Shown one piece after another: positions 41,971 through 52,232 of a stretch of 64,000 nt of DNA. The DNA is from Artemisia argyi (Eukaryota > Streptophyta > Magnoliopsida > Asterales > Asteraceae): positions 61,288,338 to 61,352,337 of the forward strand of contig CM060691.1 of assembly GCA_030686995.1 (NCBI GenBank). The letters are read 5' to 3'. Under the pieces are notes generated by a model. That model was not told where the DNA came from and did not search any database. It saw only the letters and a program-made list of their open reading frames with translations. The position numbers were made by a program, and so were the translations under genes. Within the stretch, counting starts at the first letter, position 1; each line of letters begins with the position of its first letter.

Positions 41971-43643
41971 ATTTGAATTTTGATTTGGATTTAAATTTAA
42001 ATTTGGATTATGATTTAATGTAGGTGAGAGAAACTATAATGTTATATTGATAAAATTAATAAATTAAATAATATTCTAAATTAAAAATGTTTTTATAAAT
42101 AACATTGTGAGACAGATCATGTGGGCCTCTCAAGAAAATGATAAATCCCACCACATTTATAAAGAATCACTTTTAAGGGTGTGATTGCCTTTTTTGAATC
42201 CAAACCGCAAACCAAACTACATTTTAGTGTCACATCAATCTAAAAGTCAAACCAAAGTCTCAAAATAAACGCCACCTAAGAGTAAATGGCAAAAACGCTC
42301 CTGTAGTTTATTCATACAATAGGTGTGGGTGTAATCTTATGTGGGACATTCAGTGTCTTGGTTTATTTTTCGTCCTGGCTAGGGACGAAGAGTGAACTGA
42401 AAGTTTCTCCACACAGATTGCGTTTGCACTTTTGATATTATAGAAACTGCGTCTGCGATCTGGATAAGCCACATGTACGGTTTTTACAGTTTACTTCCAA
42501 GGTAATCAAATTTTCTGGGCATCCTGATAAGCGATTTAAACTTTGCATGCATGTAATCATGTTGATGTTTACAAGTGTTAGATTAAGCTATTCAAATGCT
42601 CACATAAACTGCTGATACGGTAACAAGTTCGAAAAAATTGTCTCTTCTTCCTCTTTTTCTTTCATTTCAAGCCCTAAAATAGAAGAACAATCAATAAATT
42701 TATGAAAGTTTGATCAATCAGTTGAAATAAAAAAAGCTGCTTAACAGATATGGTAAGCTTCTTGTATAAATAATGTTCCACCTGAAGTTTTAGATAAAGC
42801 TAGTTGCATTTGGGCACATACGAATGTGAGGAAAGAAAGAAAAAAAATGTGACTCAACTGAAAAAACGTTGGCGATGTAAATGATTGTTAGAGAAATTTT
42901 GTTAAAATTTATGAGTGATATGTAACAAGAGTACGTGGATCTATTTCTACACCGTATAGACGACAAGTATATACTTATTTGTATTTGAAAGAATGACAGT
43001 ATATTCTAATTCCAATCTTAAAATTGATGTGAACCACAACAATAAATCAGAAAGTCACTCGGTGTAGTAAAGAGTAAAGACTAGGGCTAGGTTTGGCGTA
43101 GAGCTTTTTGGAGCTTTTTGAGACAATGAGCAGTGAGCAATGAACTTTTTGATTTTAGTGTTCGTTTGGCAAAAGAGTGGTGAGATGTGGCTACTGCTCA
43201 CAGCTCACTATTACTGCTCACTGCTACTTTTACCAAACACATCATAGATATTTAATGTTGATTTTGGAAAGATTTCAATGATTTGTAGAATTAGTTTGAA
43301 AACCGACAGCCAACATGCAACAAGTTGTACAATTACAGGTGAGGATGATTCATTCACAAACGCAAAAAGTCCCACCATCTTCAACAAAAAAGAATAGGGA
43401 AATTTGCAAAAATTATATCTTATTTTCACTTTGACTTAATTTTGTGATATATTGCTAAAATTAATACATTTTTATGTGAAATAACGAGATTCTTCCTACT
43501 TTAAATGTGAATTATCACTTGTGTTATTTTGATGTAAAAAAACAATCTTTTTCATGCAAAGTACACGATCATCGTCTTTTGATCCTCCTTAAGTTTTCTA
43601 CACAATTTTTTTTTCACAAAATATCAAAATATATAATGAAATT
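41968..43643. other. AT-rich intergenic DNA
   Basis: No gene recognised. The stretch 43090-43232 begins GGTTTGGCGTAGAGC and ends TTTACCAAACACATC with ACTGCTCA/TGAGCAGT inverted motifs inside, so it may be a small decayed MITE. The remainder shows nothing clear. Confidence 0.45.
43090..43232. mobile_element. Possible small MITE
   Basis: Ends with GTTTGG and CCAAAC and contains inverted GAGCAGTGAGCA / TGCTCACTGCT blocks. No clean target duplication. Confidence 0.35.
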
Positions 43644-43846
43644 TGATGAGGCAAAATTTGTTACGCTTTTAAGAGGTCATTTAAGCCTTAAGTCGTGATA
43701 ATATGATCAATTATTACCTTAAATTATTCCTTTTGTCATTTTAGGTACTTTTGAAGAGAATTTAAGAAAACAAAGCATTTTGAACATTTTTTGAGTAAAA
43801 AGTGAAGAAAACGGCAAAGTCAAGAATCCAAGCTAGAAATTGCACC

Positions 43847-44112
43847 TGACGGCGTCACCTGTTCCAAAGGGACGGCGCCAACCTTTGTGACAAGAGGTGG
43901 AAGTTACATTTACACTTGACGCGCCAGAACAAAAATCAGAACTTAACACGTGACGGCGTCACGTTCTACCAAGAGTAGGCCGTCACGTATCACACTAAAG
44001 CGTGATGGCCCAGAACACTTAAAGAGTGACGGCGTCAAGAAGTTGGATTGGGTGACAAGAAACCTAGCCGCGGTGAGATGACGGTGTCAAACATCAAAAG
44101 GTGACGCCGTCA
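43847..44112 (+). promoter_or_regulatory. Cluster of TGACG palindromes in the LTR
   Basis: TGACGGCGTCA or TGACGCCGTCA at 43847, 43951, 44027 and 44102, and TGACGGTGTCA at 44079, with extra single TGACG/CGTCA half-sites between. TGACG is the core bound by TGA-class bZIP factors; here two half-sites face each other across one base. The last copy ends about 12 bp before the TATA box. Confidence 0.7.
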
Positions 44113-44123
44113 CCCTTGTAAAT

Positions 44124-44133
44124 CTATATATAG
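44124..44133 (+). promoter_or_regulatory. LTR TATA box
   Basis: CTATATATAG in the 5' LTR; the matching CGATATATAG is at about 56603 in the 3' LTR and the reverse complement in both inverted copies. Confidence 0.6.
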
Positions 44134-44983
44134 TTTTTGATTTTTCATTCATTAGTGTGTAACTTTGGAGAGGAACTTTTGGTGGAATAACCCTAACACG
44201 AATTTCGGATATTTTTAAGGGTTTCATACCCTTGTCCCTTCCATGTTCAATTAAATATAAGTAATCCATCAATCATTCAATATGTCTATGTGTTGTTTGA
44301 TTTTATCTTATGCTTGTCTTTCTTTTAACATACTAGGCTAGGTTTATTTGTGTTTGCTTAGATGTAGTGAAACCTAGTTATTGATTATTGATTGATAGTT
44401 TATTATTAGTTGTTGTTGGGTGATTGATAATCGATGTTAGGCTTAAGAAAACTGGCTAATCTCCTATTCGGTAACTTACTTGAACGTCTTAAGAAACATG
44501 AATCTGATGTGTACTACGATTTTAATGGTTGTATTTAATGCATAAGTAACTATTAAGGAGGCCATGGTAAAGGATACTTAACGTGTCGCCATAGGAAGAG
44601 ATAAAAGCTTATAGATTTGGGGAAGATCGTACATGGCCCCACAAATGATATTAATGAATGCAACCCGTCACCAACGCAATTGTAACAAGCTTATCAATCA
44701 ACAAAAGATAACTAGGGAGTAATGAAATCTAAGTAAACACGTTTTCTCCATTTATAGTTTACACATTTTATTTTATTTTCATCTTATTTTTATTGCATTA
44801 GTAGTTATTTGGGTTAGTTGATTAGCAACTAATTCCGCCCATCCTTTCAATACCCGAGATTTTACTTACTTTCATAAAATATAAAAAAATGCAAAATGAA
44901 TCATCCCTCACCTCTAGACCTAGTTAGATCAATTTCAATCCTAGCGAACACTATTCCCTGTGGAGAACGATCAATCCCCCGGA

Positions 44984-45012
44984 ACTTACCACTTCACTAT
45001 ACTACATCGGTC
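44984..45012 (-). other. tRNA-Asp 5'-half-like segment in the LTR
   Basis: On the minus strand the segment reads like positions 1-24 of plant tRNA-Asp(GUC) with a 5-base insertion. The best preserved copy, 45754-45781, has TCGTTGTAGTATAG, then an inserted TATAG, then TGATAAGTA, against TCGTTGTAGTATAG and TGGTAAGTA in the tRNA. It is not a tRNA gene: the anticodon arm and 3' half are absent. Confidence 0.6.
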
Positions 45013-45103
45013 AGGTACACTGCCTGGTGGGGATTGTAAGCTTCTCAAGATCCCTTGAGATGTAAAACTTTCGTGTAGACCACAATCCGCACATCAAAGT
45101 TTT

Positions 45104-45120
45104 TGGCGCCGCTGCCGGGG
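45104..45120 (+). promoter_or_regulatory. Primer-binding site for tRNA-Asp
   Basis: TGGCGCCGCTGCCGGGG, seven bases after the LTR end, complementary to the last 17 bases of tRNA-Asp with one mismatch. Confidence 0.85.
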
Positions 45121-45269
45121 TATAGTTATTATTTAGCTTGAAATTAATTTTATTAGGCATACTCACTAGATTCCTTTCTAGTGAGATTTTTATTTTTATT
45201 TTTATAGGTTTTCTTTAGTCTATCTTATTTCTTCGTTTTTTTTGTTCGTAACCATTACCATCTGCCATC

Positions 45270-48200
45270 ATGGAAGGTGGTAATATCTTTGATCCCATCA
45301 ACCCACCACAACAAGACCCACCATAACCAAACCAACCTCTTAGAGCCCACACTTTAGGAGAGTACTCCCGACCTAGCCATCAAGGCTATCGAAACACCAT
45401 TGAGCTCACTCAAGGAGCCAATGTGTCTCCCTTGCGATCCGACACTATCCGGTTGGTGCAAAGCGGATGTGCATTCCATGGACTTCATTCCAAAGATCCA
45501 AACCAACATATCAAGGATTTCCTTAAAATCATAGATTCCATAGATCATGATGTTGGCACTCGAGAGACGACCCGATTGCATCTATTCCAATTCTCTCTAC
45601 GTGACCAAGCTAGTCAACGGCTTGAGCGTTTACCCGCGGGATCCATCACATCTTGGGATGATCTTTGATACGTGGGGATCGCACCCTCGCAACAGGTTTT
45701 ACCTCTCAAGGGATCTCGAGAAGCTTACAACCCCTACCAGGCAGTGTACCTGATCGTTGTAGTATAGTATAGTGATAAGTACCGGGGGATTGATCGTTCA
45801 TCTCAAGAATAGTGTCGCTAGGATTAGAAAGCCTACTAAACTAGGTCTAGAGGTGAGGGATGATTCTTTTTGTATTTTTATATTTTTATGAAAGCAATTA
45901 AAATCTCGGGTTTTGGAAGAGTGGGCGGAATTAGTTGCTAGCCAAATAACCCAATTTATCTAAAGATGCAATCAAAATAAAATAACAAAAATGAAAATGA
46001 AAACAAATTATACTAATGTGGTGGAAACAATAATGAGGAAAGTTGTGTTTACTTAGGTTTCATTACTCCCTAGATATCTTTTACAGGTTGATAGCTTGTT
46101 ATAATTGCATGGATGACGGGTCATATTCCTTAATACTAGTCGTAGGGCCGTGTACAATATTCCCTAACTCTATAGGATCCTACTTCACTCCTATGTCGAG
46201 CCGTTAGAAGCTCCTAACATGGGATCGTTAGAATTCTCCTACGGATTAAATACAACCAAAAATCGTAGTACACCTCCGATCATGTTTCTTAAGACGTTCA
46301 AGCAAGTTACCAAGACGTTCAAGCAAGTTACCAATGGAAGTCTACCAGTTTTCTTAAGCCTAACATCGAATGCAATCATCCGTAACAATTATAAACAAAC
46401 AATCAACCCATAATTAACATCTAGGTTTCACTACATCTAAGCAAACACAAAAGAAATCTAGCCTAGCATGTTAAATAGAAGACAAGCGTAAGATATAATC
46501 AAACAACACATAGACATATTGTATGATTTGAAGGAATACTTATCTTTAATTGAATATGAAAGATTCAAGGGGTTGAAACCCTTGAAAAGCTGATAAAATT
46601 CGGACTAGGGTTTATTCCCTCAAAGTTGCACACTAATGAATGAAATTTGGAAAACTATATATAGATTACACATCGTGACGGCGTCATGTATTAGATTGTG
46701 GCACTGTCAACTCGCTGCCATAATAAAATCGTATTGCCTAGATCTATTTGTGACGTCATCATGTGTAGTTGTGCTCTGGGCCGTCACTCATGTTTGGACC
46801 CTGACGGCCTTGGGTGACGCCGTCAACTCCTATGCTTAAAAACTCTCTGGATCATCACATGTATTTTCCACATCCACCTCTTTTGTAACTCTTGACGCCG
46901 TCATGTGAAGAGCCTTGACGCCGTCAGGTACTGTTCCAGCAAGGAAAATTGAAACTTTGTCGTTTTCTTCACTTTTATGCTCCAAAAACGTCCAAAATGG
47001 TTCCTTTTCCAGATTTCTCTCCAAAAGTACCTAAAATGACTAAAGGAACGATTTAGGGCAATATTTGATCAAATAATCTCGAATTCGGGCTTAAATGACC
47101 CCTTAAAAGCGGTACACTTTTCACCTCATCAATCTTACTTCTCGTTTCCTTGCTCAATTTTTCCCACTGGGAAGTACCACCAAGTTAAGGAATGACATCT
47201 TGATGTTCCAACAACGTTAAGATGAAACTCTTACGAAGCATGGACTCATTTTAAGGACTTACTTCAAAAAGTCCCTCATCACGGCATAGATCTTTGGCTC
47301 CAAGTCCAAATTTTCTATGACCATATCAATCTCCCCACAATGCGAACCATTATCCAAGCGGCCAATGGTAAGCTATGTGATTGAAGTGCGGAAGAATCAT
47401 GGGAACTCATAGAAGATCTTGCTCTCTATGACAACAAAAGTTGGAATGATCCCCGTGATTTGAACAAAATAGTCAAGGCAATATCTTTGCCTTCGAATAA
47501 TTCAAGCACTCCCGACCGTAGGATCATGGAACTTGAAGACCAAGTCAAGTTTCTCATGAAATCCTACGAAGCTCCTAAACCTTCAAGCCAAGTGAACAAA
47601 ATCACTTCTTCATGTGAATATTGTAGTGGTCCTCACAACACTCGTAATTGCATGGAACTCCCCGAACAAGCTTTTGCGGACTACGCATCCTCGTGTATCG
47701 ATGGAGCGGGAGACAAGTGGTACACTTTCAAACCCGAGCCAAACCCTTACGGTGATTCATACAACCCCTCTTGAAAAAATCACCCAAACTTTAGGTGGAA
47801 ACAAAATCAAAGCACCCCTCAAAACAATTCTTCTAATCCACCTAATTATTTCCAATCAAACGGTTCATCCTCAAACCGTACTTTCAACAACAATCCTTCC
47901 AAAAACTATAGTAGTACCAATAACTTCGAATGATTGATGTCCAAATTCATGGCATCTCAAGAAGCTCGTTTGGCTAAGTTTGAATTCGAATTCAAACAAA
48001 AACAAAGTGAGATGACAGATAAGATTGACATCTTGTTAAAAGTTCTCAATGACCGAGAAATGGGAGCACTCCCAAGCGACACGGTCAAGAACCCGAAAGT
48101 AAATGTTAACGCAATATCTTCAGTTACGTCTCCTAGTTCTTGCCCACAATACTATCCGGTCAACGCCATGAGCACATGTTTCAAGCAAACTCAAGTTGTT

Positions 48201-48720
48201 AAAAACGACCAACAAAATGAAACCACCAATAAAAAGTCGGTCAACAAAGTAATTGAAACGCCTCAAATTCAAAACCTTGACAATGATTTCAAGGAGCTCC
48301 ACCTTGAACATCCAGTTATTGATGTCTTAGCTCGAGCTCTCTACTACAATGCCCTTTTAGAAAAATATGAGGAGAAACTTAAGTTGGGTAAAAATGGGAC
48401 CGCCTTCATTCAAAACAAGCTGCCCAAGAAATTAGGTGATCCGGGCATATTTGTTTTACCTTGCAAGATCGGAAATTCTGAGGCTTTTGACACATTAGCC
48501 GATCTTGGGTCAAGCCTAAATCTGCTTCCGTTATCCCTTTACAGCACTCTTAACCCAGGAAAATTAGATTAAACGGAAGTAATCATAAGTCTTGCGGATG
48601 GAAGTGTAGCATATCCGGTTGGGGTAGTAAAGGACGTATTAGTGCACATAATTAACAATTTTAGCCGATTTCCACGTACTTGATATGGTTAGTGACACTA
48701 CATGACCTTTGTTGATAGGA
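45270..48720 (+). pseudogene. Athila-like gag and protease remnant
   Basis: The start at 45270 (MEGGNIFDP) meets a stop at 45324. The gag core follows (FHGL..DPNQHIKDFL, LRDQASQRLERLP, SITSWDDL), is cut at 45665 by an inverted solo LTR and resumes at 47137 with SRFLAQFFP; the sequence is continuous once the insertion and one TSD copy are discounted. A knuckle CEYCSGPHNTRNC lies near 47615, a charged linker follows, then a retroviral-type aspartic protease core with DLGSSLNLLPLS (about 48499) and ADGSVAYPVGVV (about 48595). At least seven in-frame stops are present, so no Gag can be made. Similarity ends just after the protease; polymerase domains are absent. Confidence 0.85.
45666..47131 (-). 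mobile_element. Inverted solo LTR of the same family in gag
   Basis: 1,466 bp, reverse complement of the LTR at 43644-45096, ends TGATA...CATCA, flanked by the perfect duplication ATCTT (45661-45665, 47132-47136). Only one LTR and no interior, so internal sequence was lost by recombination between LTRs. It is more diverged from the host LTRs than they are from each other and has the TACCAAGACGTTCAAGCAAG region duplicated near 46305. Confidence 0.95.
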
Positions 48721-48774
48721 AGAGGATTTTTAGCTACCGCAAGTGCGATGATTGATTGTAAGGAATCTAGAATA

Positions 48775-49290
48775 GCGGTATGAGAAGGGGAAACTTGGTC
48801 GGTATATGATGTTAAGAAACATACCTACGATACTAATGAGGAACCAACACCTCATTGGGTATATTTGAATAGGAGACCATCTAGATACGAACTTTGGGTT
48901 AATAGAGACTTCATAGGACCCCAAAGCCCATTTTACCTAGAAGAGGAATTCGTAAACCGGACAGACACGGTAGAACAACTTTTGGCTAGGAACATAGAAT
49001 TAAACCCATTTGAAGATCCTCTAGTTTTTGGGAAGATGATTGAATTCCTAGGAGTCTTACCCATTAACCTAGGAATGAATAGGTGGAAAAGCGAAGGTGA
49101 CAAATGCAAGTGAAATTGGAATAAACCACCTAAGGAAGGAGATGGATCATGGCACCTAATGATGACACTATATGATCCAGATGGAGAGAAGTTTGAAAAG
49201 TCATACCGTACAAAGCGTACCGATAGGAAATTAAAACCCAAATTTGATCCTAAAGACGTCCTCGATGAGGATCTCGCTCACATAGGATAG
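48775..49290 (+). pseudogene. Extra frame after the protease, function unknown
   Basis: Where reverse transcriptase should follow, the sequence instead encodes HWVYLNRRPSRYELW, DFIGPQSPFYLEEEF, a stretch with LNPFEDPLVFGKMIEFLG, one in-frame TGA (49111-49113) and a charged tail ending DEDLAHIG with TAG at 49288-49290. Composition is clearly coding-like (Trp, acidic, Pro-rich turns). I do not recognise a polymerase, chromodomain or envelope signature. It could be a captured host fragment or a family-specific accessory protein. Confidence 0.5.
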
Positions 49291-50246
49291 GGCATGACTT
49301 TGAGTCTAGCTACAAGACTCGTCAATAAAGAAAAACGCTTCTTGGGAGGCAACCCAAGCTTTATTTGTTTGTTTGTTTGTTTATTTGATTTTATTTGCTT
49401 CTGTATGTTTGTTTTATTTTCATTGCTTATTGTTCATGTATCAAACATTTTGTGAAAATGCTTTATTTTGTTTTAACTTCGACTTAATTACATATAAAGG
49501 TATTTTACAAAAGATAAGTGTAAGGGAAATCTAAATTTGGTTTTAAGAACGGATTGAGCATGAATGATAACAATGAGATATAAACATACATATTAGCACT
49601 GGTTTGAGTCAAATGCTTGTATCGAGTCATAATGATTGTTTTGCAGGATTCCAGGAATTAGAACATAGGTTTTTCCAGAAATTTTCCAGAAACAAAATAA
49701 AAGAATTTTGCCAGGTCAATTCTGACGGCGTCAGGCATCACCTAACGACGTCAGGTATAATTTTCTAAAAATTTTGCAGGTTTTGTTTTTCTGCTGAAAT
49801 TGTAACATTTCGTGGAATCTGTATTTTATAAACTCCAAGAATCTGCAAATAATCATTCCACAAGCATTATATCTTACATGCTTTCTAGGATTTGATTTTA
49901 TGTAGATTTACCGCCGATTTTACGCGAGGTTTTCTTGTTTGTTTTCTCAACTAATTAACAGATTATATTGGACAAGAAGATGTACATGGATAATCAAGCT
50001 TTTGGCGCTGCTTTAATCTTGAAGTTTTCACATTTTCTTGGAGGAGGATTTAACCATGTTACTACATCATCCACATCGAACGAATCAGGGGAGTATTTGT
50101 TTCATTCTTTCATTTTCCTTACTTTTACTTTCTTTCAATTGAATATTGAGGACAATGTTCAGCTTAAGTGTAAGGGGATGGTAAATGAAGATTCCTTAGA
50201 GATTACAATTACATTTGATTTTTTGTCTTGTCCAATAGTAGATGTG
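49291..50246 (+). other. Athila-like 3' internal non-coding region
   Basis: Contains CGCTTCTTGGGAGGCAACCC, a (TTTG)n stretch (about 49365-49385) and TGACGGCGTCA / ACGACGTCAGG at 49724-49763, repeating the LTR palindromes. The open frame at 49968-50246 matches nothing I know and is cut by the next insertion. Confidence 0.5.
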
Positions 50247-50803
50247 TGTTGGGATATGAAGAACTAAGTACTGCTGGAAAGATCAAAGTACTGTTATGTT
50301 AAAGTACTACTCAAAGTCAACATGTTGTTCAAGGTCAAAGTACTGCTCGTGATTGAAGATTATGCGAAGTACTTCTAAAAACAAGGACTTACGTGCAATA
50401 TTGTTTAAAGGATTACTATGTAATATTATATGAACATTCTAGAATTAGTTAGGGATAATTACTTGTCGTTCAAGTAAATATTGTAAACCGACTTAAGGTT
50501 ATCCTTATGGCTATAAAAGGAGCCTTATGATGGTATTAGACGTACGAAGTTTTTCTAAGAGTCTTAGAGTTTCACAAAACGATTTTTAGTGAAGTTAGGG
50601 ATTGTTAGTGAATCTGTATTTAGAGAAGCAGGTTCAAAGAGTTGTTTTAATATTAACAAAGTTCTTCTTAGCTTTGTGTTAGTAGATTCCACATACTTTA
50701 CAAAGTAATATCAGTGTTTCAATATTAACTGTTTTGAGTTATTCAAGATTGTTAAAACCTTACAAGCTACAAAGTAGTTTGGTCAGAGTATATCGATCCA
50801 ACA
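50247..50803 (+). mobile_element. Copia-like solo LTR (557 bp)
   Basis: Ends TGTTGGGAT and ATCCAACA are inverted; flanks ATGTG (50242-50246) and ATATG (50804-50808) match at four of five bases. It contains a TATA box GGCTATAAAAGGAG (about 50510) and several TCAAAGTACTG repeats in the first 150 bp, the layout of a U3 with enhancer repeats. No interior remains. Confidence 0.7.
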
Positions 50804-52232
50804 ATATGTAATAAAACTGAGATAAACACTTGTTAGGGTAATTTTAGCACCAAATTTAAATTTTTTGCGACATGTAGGAGTGAAACTTTAGTCTTAATAA
50901 GTGTCTTATAGATAGGAGTTATATGACTAGCGCAAAAAACCGTACCACTCAAAAATTTCCACCCCAAATATGTGAGGTTCACCCCTAGATTTGATAGGAA
51001 AAGCCTTAGTGCTTATGTGTGTACCGGTAGCATTTAGATTCTAGAACTTGCGTTAGTGATTCATTCCAAGACCACATATGAGACTACATTCGTGTAGTTG
51101 GAATTACAACATGATAAGAGATAGGATAACCCATGTTTTTAAGCCTGTTTCTTTTTGTAATTACATTGACTTCATTGGTCAAGTAATTTTCCCACACCTT
51201 TGCCCCTAGTACACCCCTCAGAGCCTATCTTTTTCGTTTCTAACTTTAAGCATTTTACTTAAAGAAAGAATTTGTTTACAATCCGCCCCCCAAATGTACA
51301 CCCAAATCGCCTTAGCCTTCCTTGTATGCGCTCAATTTTAGTGCATTATTGTTACAACATTTGTTTAAACCCTTTGTTAATTGTCTAATTGATTACATGG
51401 TTGCTAAGTCGAGTCATATCTTATACATATTGTCATGGGACGATTGGGACTCATGGGTAAAGTACTATTGTTATGGAGTAATGGGGAATAAAATCATTTA
51501 TTACCCCCATATGTGCGTTAATATTTTAAAGTACTCCAAGTGTTTTGATTATCTTAATTCGAGTCATTAGATTAGTTACATGTAAAGTATGTAAAAGTTC
51601 AAGTGTAAGGGCAGAACCGAGCCCCCTTGATGTATTATTTTGGATGTAGGGCAAAAGTGTATGCAAAAAAAAAAAAAAAAAAAAAAAAAATGGACTACCA
51701 TCCCGTTTCCTTTTATGTTTATTTGAGTTTATGTTATTTTATGATTAGCCTAAGTTGAGTCGAGTCTTGGCTTAGCAACATCGCATTGGACATGTAATTG
51801 ACCAAGACAATTGACTTGCCACTAGTAAAATATCCCTTTATCCAACAAACCGTATTTTTCATATCCCTACACCTAACGTTATAACCCTTTAAAAAGACCT
51901 TTTTGATAGTTTTCCTAGGTGCTTACGCCAAGTGGTGGAGGTTTTTGATCCTTTCTCAAGCCTATGGTAATCTATTTGCTATGACAGGTAGTGAGTGATA
52001 TTTTTCCATTTCCATTAGTTATATTTTGGTTTATGACACCCGAGAGATGAGAGTATCCAAACACTATTTGTGAGGTGCTAGTATATAATCTCCGTGCTTG
52101 TTTTGATTAAGGTGGAACGATCATGTGTTGTAATTACTTTTATACTAATGTTAAATGACCCATAGCTTGTATTTTGATTAGAATAAAAGCTCATTTGCTT
52201 GAGGACAAGCAAATCTCAAGTGTAAGGGTATT
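50804..52232 (+). other. Athila-like 3' internal region to polypurine tract
   Basis: No coding domain seen; the frame at 51322-51570 is unsupported. Holds an A run (51666-51690) and, at the end, CTTGAGGACAAGCAAATCTCAAGTG-like sequence leading to the polypurine tract before the 3' LTR at 52233. Confidence 0.6.

Larger units (their letters stand above)
43644..45096 (+). repeat. 5' LTR of the Athila-like element (1,453 bp)
   Basis: Five TGACG-type palindromes (43847-44112) precede a TATA box (CTATATATAG, about 44124-44133). The 3' part carries 44984-45012, complementary to the 5' half of tRNA-Asp. Very similar to 52233-52649 plus 56543-57573. Confidence 0.92.

Noticed and set aside
45752..45790. 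tRNA-Asp gene
   Set aside because: Only the 5' 24 bases resemble tRNA-Asp, with a 5-base insertion in the D-arm region; the anticodon arm, T arm and 3' end are missing.
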